Positions 1 through 5,074 of a stretch of DNA of 6,162 nt are shown piece by piece (within the stretch, counting starts at the first letter, position 1; each line of letters begins with the position of its first letter). Under the pieces are notes generated by a model that was not told the DNA's origin, ran no database searches, and saw nothing but the letters and a program-made list of their open reading frames with translations. Source of the DNA: Rhizobium sp. Q54 (GTDB lineage Bacteria > Pseudomonadota > Alphaproteobacteria > Rhizobiales > Beijerinckiaceae); contig CAMDOY010000236.1 of NCBI GenBank assembly GCA_945903655.1, forward strand, positions 1 through 6,162, given 5' to 3'. A program made the position numbers and the translations under genes.

Positions 1-1
1 C

Positions 2-451
2 CATGATCCCGTGGAGGCCATGCTGATCGCCGACCGCATCGCCCTCATGAAGCAGGGGCGGATGGTGCAGATGGGCGCGCCCGAAGAGCTTTACGAGCGC
101 CCGGCCACACTCTTCGCCGCGCGCTATTTCTGCGATCTGAACGAGATCCCCGGCGAAGTCCGCGACGGGCGCGCCTCCTGTGCGCTGGGCATGTTCGATG
201 CGTCAGGCTTGCCCGATGGTCCCTGCGTGGTCTGCATCCGCCCGCAGGCCCTGTCCTTCGGCGCCGAGGGCGTGGACGCCGTGACCATCAACCGCCGCTT
301 CATCGGCGAGGCGCGATTGGTGGCCTGCGCGGTGGAGGGGCTCGCTGCGCCGCTGGACGTGCGGCTCCCACCTGGCGAGGGGCCGACCCCCGGCGCGCGG
401 GTGCGCCTGCGCATCGAGGCTTCCGGCGCGCTGGTTTTCGCGGCGTCGTAA
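2..451 (+). CDS. ABC transporter ATP-binding protein, ferric-iron (FbpC/AfuC-like) type, C-terminal part
   Basis: This is the 3' end of an ATPase that would energise uptake through an inner-membrane ABC importer, most likely for Fe(III). The gene starts upstream of the window. The first complete codon is His (bases 2-4) in HDPVEAM, which fits the switch-histidine H-loop of ABC ATPases, followed by the usual ADRIALMKQGRMVQMG and P-E-LYERPA segments. The remaining roughly 100 residues, from ARYFCDLNEIPG through IRPQALSF to the stop, look like the C-terminal TOBE-type regulatory domain of the FbpC/AfuC/PotA branch. With 149 residues visible after the H-loop, the full protein would be about 340 residues, normal for the family. 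Walker A, Walker B and the signature motif lie outside the window. Substrate is inferred from the NEIPG/IRP pattern only; a spermidine, putrescine or other binding-protein-dependent importer is possible. The next gene converges on it 33 nt downstream. Confidence 0.85.
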   Translation, partial: HDPVEAMLIADRIALMKQGRMVQMGAPEELYERPATLFAARYFCDLNEIPGEVRDGRASCALGMFDASGLPDGPCVVCIRPQALSFGAEGVDAVTINRRFIGEARLVACAVEGLAAPLDVRLPPGEGPTPGARVRLRIEASGALVFAAS

Positions 452-484
452 CGCAGCCGGGGCCGCCTCTGATCCCAGGCCGCT

Positions 485-1198
485 CTAATTTCCGAGGTTG
501 CGGCCGCCGTAGGCTTCCGGAGCGACGCTTTCATCCTCCCACCACCATTGGGGCGAGAGCTGGGTTCTCGTCGGATCGATGGCGCGGGTGCAGGGCGCGC
601 AGCCCATGGTCATGAAGCCCTGGGCGTGCAAGACGTTGAAGGGAATGCGGTTGTCCCCCGCGAAGGCGAGGGCCTGCGCATGGGTCCAGTCGAAGACCGG
701 GTTCGTCTTCACCACCTTGTAGCCCTCATCAAGGCTGACGAAGGACGGCGGTTTTTTCTGGTTCGATGGATCACCGCTCACCCAGGCCTCCGCCTCCACA
801 AGCGCCAGGCTCAGGGGATCGAAAATCCGGGTCTCGCAGCAGGCCTTGCGGGCCGCCACGGAGCGATAAAATCCGTTGACGCCTTGCTCCATCACGAGAG
901 CCTCAAGCGCGTCGGCGTCGGGGAAGAAGGGCCGCACGCGGATCCCATAACGGGCCTCGGTCCGGGCCCAGACGTCATGGGTCTGCGGAAAGAGGCGGCC
1001 CGTGTCGATGGTGACGATGGCGATGTCGAGATTGGCGGTCGCGATCATATGGGTGATCGCCTGATCTTCGACGCCGAAACTCGTGATGAAGACGATCTCG
1101 CCGGTGAGGGCCTCCCGCAGGGCTTTCAGCCGCTCCAGAGGATGCATGGCGGTCGCCTTCGCATTCAGGCGGGCGACCAGAGCATGGGGAGCGTTCAC
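485..1198 (-). CDS. cysH: CysH-family APS/PAPS reductase homologue lacking the catalytic cysteine motif
   Basis: This 237-aa cytoplasmic protein belongs to the assimilatory adenylyl-sulfate/phosphoadenylyl-sulfate reductase family, which reduces activated sulfate to sulfite with thioredoxin. Recognisable parts are the nucleotide-binding SFGVEDQ (40-46), TIDTGRLFPQTHD (63-75), FYRSVAARKACC (110-121), NPVFDW (166-171) and CAPCTRAI (200-207). Cys120-Cys121 and Cys200/Cys203 match the four [4Fe-4S] ligands typical of APS-type enzymes. Two expected elements are absent. The GLRRxQ substrate loop reads GDPSNQ (142-147), and after WWWEDES (218-224) the usual ECGLH tail with the nucleophilic cysteine is replaced by a Cys-free ending. 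There are no other cysteines in the protein. I chose the GTG start because AAGGA sits 6 nt upstream of it. No other sulfate-assimilation gene is adjacent; it is divergent from pccB. It may be an inactive or re-purposed paralogue; family membership is sure, activity is not. Confidence 0.88.
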   Translation of the reverse strand: MNAPHALVARLNAKATAMHPLERLKALREALTGEIVFITSFGVEDQAITHMIATANLDIAIVTIDTGRLFPQTHDVWARTEARYGIRVRPFFPDADALEALVMEQGVNGFYRSVAARKACCETRIFDPLSLALVEAEAWVSGDPSNQKKPPSFVSLDEGYKVVKTNPVFDWTHAQALAFAGDNRIPFNVLHAQGFMTMGCAPCTRAIDPTRTQLSPQWWWEDESVAPEAYGGRNLGN

Positions 1199-1204
1199 AC
1201 GTAA

Positions 1205-1209
1205 TCCTT
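1205..1209 (-). promoter_or_regulatory. Ribosome binding site of the cysH-like gene (decides the GTG start)
   Basis: On the minus strand AAGGA lies 6 nt before GTG at 1198-1196. The nearest downstream in-frame ATG is the Met at residue 18 (MHPLERL), which would remove the N-terminal segment. The good Shine-Dalgarno match therefore favours the GTG. Confidence 0.65.
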
Positions 1210-1224
1210 GATCTTTTCAGCTGT

Positions 1225-1273
1225 TTTGCCTTTTAGGAGCTTCGGGCGGAAAAAAAGAAGTCAATTTGCCTTT
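1225..1273 (+). repeat. Direct repeat of TTTGCCTTT, 40-bp spacing
   Basis: The 9-mer TTTGCCTTT occurs exactly at 1225-1233 and again at 1265-1273, a start-to-start distance of 40 bp, close to four helical turns. The second copy overlaps the left arm of the 7-5-7 palindrome by three bases. The spacing would put both copies on the same DNA face. The repeat is seen directly; a role as regulator sites is inference. Confidence 0.35.
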
Positions 1274-1289
1274 AAATCAATCATTTAAA
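1271..1289. repeat. Perfect inverted repeat 7-5-7, candidate operator
   Basis: TTTAAAT (1271-1277) and ATTTAAA (1283-1289) are exact reverse complements around the 5-nt spacer CAATC. The centre lies about 125 nt upstream of the pccB start and about 80 nt upstream of the cysH-like start. Dyads of this size are typical of dimeric helix-turn-helix regulators. Because the arms are wholly A/T and the surroundings are AT-rich, chance is a real alternative. Confidence 0.4.
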
Positions 1290-1392
1290 TGTTTTTTTCG
1301 TGTTCGTTTGATTATTAGCAAGCCCCTCCGCGCTCGCCTTCGCCTTAGGTCTGGTTTTCCCGCCCCTCGCCCCATGCTATCCACGGGGGAGC

Positions 1393-1400
1393 GGAAGGAG
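1393..1400 (+). promoter_or_regulatory. Strong ribosome binding site of pccB
   Basis: GGAAGGAG ends 5 nt before the ATG at 1406. It is the best Shine-Dalgarno match in the window, contrasting with the weak one before pccA. Confidence 0.8.
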
Positions 1401-1405
1401 CCCCC

Positions 1406-2938
1406 ATGAAACATGTCCTCGAAACGCTGGAAGAACGCCGCGCGGTCGCCCGCCTCGGCGGTGGGCAGGCGCGCATCGACACCCAGCACAAGCGCGGCAA
1501 GCTGACGGCGCGTGAGCGGATCGACTTGCTGCTCGATCATGGCTCCTTCGAGGAATTCGACATGTTTGTGCAGCATCGTTGCACGGATTTCGGCATGGAC
1601 CAGCAGGACAAGATCCCGGGCGATGGCGTCGTCACCGGCTGGGGCACGGTCAATGGCCGGGCGGTCTTCGTCTACGCGAAGGATTTCACGGTGTTCGGCG
1701 GCTCGCTCTCCGAGACCCATGCGCAGAAGATCATGAAAATCCAGGACATGGCCATGAAGGCCCGCGCGCCCATCATCGGCTTGTTTGATGCCGGCGGGGC
1801 GCGCATCCAGGAGGGCGTGGCGGCGCTGGGCGGCTATGCCGAAGTGTTCCAGCGCAATGTGATGGCCTCAGGCGTCATCCCGCAGATCTCCGTCATCATG
1901 GGCCCCTGCGCAGGCGGCGATGTCTATTCCCCCGCCATGACCGACTTCATCTTCATGGTGAAGGACACGAGCTACATGTTCGTCACCGGCCCCGAGGTGG
2001 TGAAGACCGTCACCAACGAAACCGTGACCGCCGAAGAGCTTGGCGGCGCCTCGGTCCATACGGTGAAAAGTTCGGTGGCGGATCGCGCCTATGAGAACGA
2101 TGTGGAGGCGCTGTTGCAGATGCGTCGCCTCATCGATTTCCTGCCCTCGTCCAACCGCGACGAGTTGCCGGAGTGGCCGAGCTTTGACGATGGCGCGCGC
2201 ATCGAGCCCTCCCTCGATACGCTGGTGCCCGACAACGCCAACAAGCCCTATGACATCAAGGAACTCATCCTGAAGGTGGTCGACGAGCGCGACTTCTTCG
2301 AAATTCAGGACGCCCATGCGCGCAACATCGTGACAGGCTTTGGCCGCATCGAGGGCCGCACGGTGGGCTTTGTCGCCAATCAGCCGATGGTGCTGGCGGG
2401 GGTGCTGGATTCCGATGCCTCCCGCAAGGCCGCGCGCTTCGTGCGTTTCTGCGACGCCTTCAACATTCCCATCGTCACCTTCGTCGATGTGCCGGGCTTC
2501 CTGCCGGGCACGGCGCAGGAATATGGCGGGCTGATCAAGCATGGCGCGAAGCTGCTGTTCGCCTATGCGGAGGCGACCGTTCCCAAGATCACGATCATCA
2601 CGCGCAAGGCCTTCGGCGGCGCCTATGACGTGATGGCGTCCAAGCATCTGCGCGGCGATTTCAACTATGCCTGGCCCTCCGCGCAGATCGCGGTCATGGG
2701 CGCCAAGGGGGCGGTGGAAATCATCTTCCGCGCCGACACGGACCCGGTGAAAATCGCCGAACGCACGAAGGAATATGAGGAGCGTTTCCTCTCGCCCTTC
2801 GTGGCGGCGGAGCGTGGTTATATCGACGAAGTCATCATGCCCCACTCCACGCGTCGGCGCATCGCGCGCGCCCTCTCGCTCCTGCGCCACAAGGAGCTTG
2901 AGAACCCCTGGAAGAAGCACGACAACATTCCGCTTTAG
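1406..2938 (+). CDS. pccB: Propionyl-CoA carboxylase beta (carboxyltransferase) subunit
   Basis: This 510-aa subunit transfers CO2 from carboxybiotin to propionyl-CoA, giving methylmalonyl-CoA; in the family it forms a hexameric core with PccA. The two crotonase-like halves are clear. The N-terminal half carries FDAGGARIQEGV (127-138) and GPCAGGDVYSPA (166-177). The C-terminal half carries DVPGFLPGTAQEYGG (361-375) and RKAFGGAYDVM (400-410). The glycine-rich turns GGA (130-132) and GGAY (404-407) lie where the family's oxyanion-stabilising backbone amides are found. Asp408 lies at the position that in actinobacterial enzymes distinguishes propionyl-preferring PccB (Asp) from acetyl-preferring forms (Ile), supporting a propionyl-CoA role. 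Length and the PWKKHDNIPL ending are normal for alphaproteobacterial PccB. The ATG start has GGAAGGAG ending 5 nt upstream. The next + gene is about 1.6 kb downstream, so pccB is probably transcribed separately from pccA. Confidence 0.97.
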   Translation: MKHVLETLEERRAVARLGGGQARIDTQHKRGKLTARERIDLLLDHGSFEEFDMFVQHRCTDFGMDQQDKIPGDGVVTGWGTVNGRAVFVYAKDFTVFGGSLSETHAQKIMKIQDMAMKARAPIIGLFDAGGARIQEGVAALGGYAEVFQRNVMASGVIPQISVIMGPCAGGDVYSPAMTDFIFMVKDTSYMFVTGPEVVKTVTNETVTAEELGGASVHTVKSSVADRAYENDVEALLQMRRLIDFLPSSNRDELPEWPSFDDGARIEPSLDTLVPDNANKPYDIKELILKVVDERDFFEIQDAHARNIVTGFGRIEGRTVGFVANQPMVLAGVLDSDASRKAARFVRFCDAFNIPIVTFVDVPGFLPGTAQEYGGLIKHGAKLLFAYAEATVPKITIITRKAFGGAYDVMASKHLRGDFNYAWPSAQIAVMGAKGAVEIIFRADTDPVKIAERTKEYEERFLSPFVAAERGYIDEVIMPHSTRRRIARALSLLRHKELENPWKKHDNIPL

Positions 2939-2950
2939 GCGGTTAGCCCC

Positions 2951-3295
2951 TCACCACCAGTAGCGGCGGCGATAGACGCGCGGTCCCCAATAGGGGCGCG
3001 GACGATAATAGTAGCGTGGACGATAGTAATAACGCGGCCCGTAAACCCGCCGATAACGATAGGGCCTGCGCACGACCACGCGTCGGCGTGGCCCATAGCC
3101 CCTGCGATAAACGACACGCGCCTTCTCGATGCGCGCTTCGTCATCATCATGCTCCCTCAGCAGCGCATCTTCCGGCTGCCTTGTGGGGGTGGGCATTGCG
3201 GGGGTCGCGAGCGTCAGCGCCGCAGCCGATCCATTGGCCAGCGCAAGCCCTGCGGCGGCGCCAAAGAAGGCAGTGAGAAAACCACGTCTGTCCAT
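2951..3295 (-). CDS. Small Tat-exported protein with Arg/Tyr-rich C-terminal tail, function unknown
   Basis: I recognise the type but no function for this 114-aa protein. It opens with a twin-arginine signal: MDRRGFLTAF (RRGFL) followed by an Ala/Leu-rich hydrophobic stretch to about residue 30, suggesting export to the periplasm in the Tat pathway. A Pro/Thr linker follows, then a charged patch (LLREHDDDEARIEKAR, 45-60) and a tail from residue 62 to the end in which 19 of 53 residues are Arg and 14 are Tyr, arranged as YGPR, YYYRPR and VYRRR units. Such a tail is low-complexity and very basic, so binding to an anionic partner such as cell-wall polymer, lipid A or nucleic acid is conceivable, but that is speculation. 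AGGGG lies 9 nt before the ATG. It ends 12 nt from the pccB stop (tail to tail) and lies 86 nt downstream of the VOC dioxygenase gene on the same strand. Confidence 0.8.
   Translation of the reverse strand: MDRRGFLTAFFGAAAGLALANGSAAALTLATPAMPTPTRQPEDALLREHDDDEARIEKARVVYRRGYGPRRRVVVRRPYRYRRVYGPRYYYRPRYYYRPRPYWGPRVYRRRYWW
3002..3037 (-). repeat. Two tandem 18-nt units encoding PRYYYR-PRYYYR
   Basis: Read on the minus strand, two adjacent in-frame 18-nt units each encode PRYYYR within the tail of the small Tat-signal protein. They differ at four of 18 bases (CCG/CCA, CGT/CGC, TAT/TAC, TAC/TAT), and all four differences are at synonymous third positions. Confidence 0.75.
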
Positions 3296-3381
3296 GCTGC
3301 CGAACCCCTGTCCTTGAGGAGCGCCGCCCCTGCGTCAGGCGGCTCAGCGGTCAACGCGGCAAGTGAACAAACGATCCAGCG

Positions 3382-4323
3382 TCAGGTGAGCGGGGGCAGG
3401 GCGGCTTCGATCTCCGCGCGGTGCGCTTCGAGCTTGGTGGGCAGGCGCAGGCTGGAGCCCAGCGCCTGCGCCGTCTCATCCACCAGAAAGCCCGGCCCAT
3501 CGGTGGCGACTTCGAAGAGCACGCCGGAGGGCTCGCGCGCATAGATGGAGCGGAAGTAGTTGCGGTCGCGCTGCTCGGTGGGCTTGAGCCCCTGTTTGCG
3601 AAAGGCCGCGCCCATGGCCGCCTGCGCAGCGTCGTCCTTCGCGCGGAAGGCGATGTGATGAATGCTGCCCAGGCCCTCTTCAGCAGGGGGCGCCTCGGGC
3701 GCCTTCAAGACATCGATGAGCCGACCGGGGCCAGCTGCGCCGGGCGCCTGGAAGCGCAGGCGCAGGAAGCCGCCGTGGCTCGCCCGCGCGCATTCGCGCC
3801 AGCCCAGGGCGTCCTCCAGCACAGAGGCGGTGGCGTCGCAGTCCTCCACCAGCAGAGTGACGACCGCAAGGCCCCGGATGGCCTGCTCCTCGCCGATGAA
3901 ACCGGTGACGCAGCCCGGCAGGGTCTCCGCCCAGTCCTGCTCGATCAATTCCAGCGCCAGCCCGTCAGGATCGTGGAAGGCGACGGCGTCGTCAGCGCCG
4001 GGCGCGATGGCCACATAGACGTCCTCCTCGGTGAGCCGCCGCACCCATTCATGGGCCGCGCCCTTGGGGATGGCGAGCGACAGGGCCACCGCCTGTCCCG
4101 CGCCGGGCTTGCCGCGTTCGGCGGTGGGCCATTCGAAGAAGGTCAGCACCGAGCCGGGCCCGCCCGTCTCGTCGCCGAAATAGAGGTGCCAGGTCCCGGG
4201 ATCATCGAAATTCACCGTGCGCTTGACGAGCCGCAGCCCCAGCACGCGCTCATAGAAGTCGCGGGTGCGCTGCGCGTCCGAACAGATCGCGGTCACATGA
4301 TGAAGGCCGGGTGAAGCGGGCAT
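3382..4323 (-). CDS. VOC-superfamily ring-cleaving dioxygenase (MhqO/LinE-like, two glyoxalase domains)
   Basis: This 313-aa cytoplasmic protein has two vicinal-oxygen-chelate domains (about residues 5-130 and 150-285). It resembles the family of hydroquinone/catechol extradiol dioxygenases that includes Bacillus MhqO. Typical signatures are LHHVTAI (7-13), LGLRLVKRTVNFDDPGTWHLYFGDE, FHDPDG (116-121), SIHHIAFR (220-227) and REPSGVLFEVATDGPGF. The likely Fe(II) ligands are a His of the 8/9 pair, a His of the 222/223 pair and Glu271, the usual 2-His-1-carboxylate set. Length agrees with the family. I chose the ATG at 4323 because AGGAGA ends 8 nt before it and homologues start close to the HHVT motif. 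An in-frame ATG at 4374 would add 17 unlikely residues. Substrate cannot be told; quinol detoxification is the usual family role. It is divergent from the gene at 4534 and followed by the small Tat-signal gene. Confidence 0.88.
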   Translation of the reverse strand: MPASPGLHHVTAICSDAQRTRDFYERVLGLRLVKRTVNFDDPGTWHLYFGDETGGPGSVLTFFEWPTAERGKPGAGQAVALSLAIPKGAAHEWVRRLTEEDVYVAIAPGADDAVAFHDPDGLALELIEQDWAETLPGCVTGFIGEEQAIRGLAVVTLLVEDCDATASVLEDALGWRECARASHGGFLRLRFQAPGAAGPGRLIDVLKAPEAPPAEEGLGSIHHIAFRAKDDAAQAAMGAAFRKQGLKPTEQRDRNYFRSIYAREPSGVLFEVATDGPGFLVDETAQALGSSLRLPTKLEAHRAEIEAALPPLT

Positions 4324-4331
4324 GTCGTGTC

Positions 4332-4337
4332 TCTCCT
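4332..4337 (-). promoter_or_regulatory. Ribosome binding site of the VOC dioxygenase (decides the start)
   Basis: On the minus strand AGGAGA ends 8 nt upstream of the ATG at 4323. It falls inside the alternative longer reading frame that starts at 4374, so it argues for the shorter protein. Confidence 0.7.
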
Positions 4338-4521
4338 GCGCCCCGGACATAGCGGGGATTCGCGGCGAAGGCATCCATTTCAGGATTCACCTCCCAGCAA
4401 CCATTTCCCTTGGGGTCTCGCTTAACCCTACCTTGCGTTCACCTAATTGATTCACGTCCCGGCAAGTTTCGGGAGTCATATTCCCTCCCATGAGAGCGCA
4501 AGACGAGCGCGAAGACGAACC

Positions 4522-4525
4522 GGAG
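4522..4525 (+). promoter_or_regulatory. Ribosome binding site that decides the start of the 153-aa gene
   Basis: GGAG ends 8 nt before the ATG at 4534. No comparable site precedes the upstream TTG at 4447. The next in-frame ATG at 4564 has only a GGAAG about 6 nt before it, so the 4534 start is preferred but not certain. Confidence 0.55.
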
Positions 4526-4533
4526 ATGCCGCC

Positions 4534-4995
4534 ATGTTCAACGAAGGAAAGACGGAAGTCGCGATGGATCGGGGTCTGGAGGCCATTCTCGCGCTCAAGG
4601 CCCGCGGCGCGGTCTGGGATTGCGACATCGAGCTGGTCACCCGCAGCGTGCTGGCGGGCCGTCCCCTGACCCGCGCGGAGGCGGACGCCCTTTTCGATGT
4701 GGAATGCGCCAATATCGAGAAGTGCTCGGCCTGGACCTGCTTCCTCGTGGAGGCCATCACCGACCATCTGGTCTGGGAAGACCGTCCCACCGGGATCATC
4801 GACGAGGAAAAGGCCGAGTGGCTGCTGGACCATGTGGACCGCGCCGCCAGCCTCAACGGCCTGGCCGTGCTGGTGAATGTGCTCGCCGAGGCCCACAAGG
4901 TGCCCCTGTGGCTGGTTTCCGCCGCCAGAGCCCGCGCCGCCCGTGGCTGGCCCGGCGTCGCCGAGGCCCTCAAGCAGACCACCGTGGCCGCCTGA
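4534..4995 (+). CDS. Conserved-looking hypothetical protein of 153 aa upstream of pccA
   Basis: I do not recognise the function. The protein has no signal peptide or membrane segment and should be cytoplasmic and mostly helical. It is rich in acidic residues and Trp: VWDCD (27-31), SVLAGRPLTRAEADALFDVE (38-57), then SAWTCFLVEAITDHLVWEDRPTG (65-87), EEKAEWLLDHVD (91-102), and a Leu/Val/Ala-rich LAVLVNVLAEAHKVPLWLV (110-128). The pattern of an EAxxLF helix followed by W..FLVEAITDHL and EEKAEWLL suggests a compact alpha-helical domain, perhaps distantly TerB-like, but that is a guess from appearance. Cysteines are at 30, 58, 64 and 69. The ATG at 4534 is preceded by GGAG with 8-nt spacing. The frame is open back to a TTG at 4447, but that extension is Arg-rich and looks non-coding; Met11 is another possible start. 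It ends 79 nt before pccA on the same strand, so co-transcription with pccA is plausible. Confidence 0.75.
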   Translation: MFNEGKTEVAMDRGLEAILALKARGAVWDCDIELVTRSVLAGRPLTRAEADALFDVECANIEKCSAWTCFLVEAITDHLVWEDRPTGIIDEEKAEWLLDHVDRAASLNGLAVLVNVLAEAHKVPLWLVSAARARAARGWPGVAEALKQTTVAA

Positions 4996-5074
4996 AGCTG
5001 GTCCTTAGGCGAATGGACGGGGGCCTCGCGCTCCCCTAAAACCGGCGTCTTACACTTTTCAGGCGCGGGTCCGC

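Larger units (their letters stand above)
1199..1405. promoter_or_regulatory. AT-rich divergent intergenic region between the cysH-like gene and pccB
   Basis: These 207 nt separate two divergent start codons and must hold the promoters of at least pccB and the cysH-like gene. The middle (about 1250-1320) is much more AT-rich than the flanking coding DNA. It holds an A7 run (1250-1256), a T7 run (1292-1298), a perfect 7-bp inverted repeat (1271-1289) and a 9-nt word occurring twice (1225-1233 and 1265-1273). I could not assign convincing -35/-10 boxes in either direction, so the promoter call rests on position and composition. Confidence 0.55.
4324..4533. promoter_or_regulatory. Divergent intergenic region between the VOC dioxygenase and the 153-aa gene
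   Basis: These 210 nt lie between two divergent starts and should hold promoters for both the minus-strand dioxygenase transcript and the plus-strand unit leading into pccA. A moderately AT-rich stretch around 4435-4485 (including CTAATTGATTCA and GTCATATTCC) is the likeliest promoter zone. I found no -35/-10 pair with correct spacing and no convincing operator dyad. Confidence 0.4.

Noticed and set aside
452..484. Possible bidirectional terminator between the ABC ATPase and cysH-like genes
   Set aside because: Only a short mismatched CCGGGG/CCCAGG pairing with no T tract on either side.
485..545. Frameshift as the cause of the missing ECGLH tail in the cysH-like gene
   Set aside because: I translated the other two minus-strand frames after WWWEDES; neither contains an ECGLH-like motif.
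548..1204. A 218-codon open frame on + opposite the cysH-like gene
   Set aside because: Antisense shadow of a gene with recognisable motifs and its own Shine-Dalgarno; the translation is low-complexity Gly/Arg-rich.
1271..1298. The AT-only palindrome followed by T7 as a rho-independent terminator on +
   Set aside because: The stem has no G/C pairs and there is no plus-strand gene upstream for it to terminate; an operator or curved DNA is a better reading.
1868..2920. A 350-codon open frame on the minus strand inside pccB
   Set aside because: It lies wholly antisense to a clearly functional pccB; its His/Arg/Gly-rich translation resembles no family and is what the complement of GC-rich codons produces.
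3319..3345. Hairpin (8 bp with a 2-nt bulge, 9-nt loop) between the VOC and Tat-signal genes as an intrinsic terminator
   Set aside because: No T tract follows on either strand, and such GC-rich stems are common by chance in this DNA.
3421..4314. A 297-codon open frame on + opposite the VOC dioxygenase
   Set aside because: The dioxygenase strand carries the metal-ligand and VOC motifs; the + translation has no recognisable domain.
4324..4374. A 17-residue N-terminal extension of the VOC dioxygenase from ATG 4374
   Set aside because: The Shine-Dalgarno AGGAGA lies inside this extension and points to the ATG at 4323, which also matches where the family begins.
5019..5036. GGGG...CCCC hairpin between the 153-aa gene and pccA as a terminator
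   Set aside because: The stem is only about 4 bp and is followed by TAAAA and not by T residues, so it does not support separating the two genes transcriptionally.
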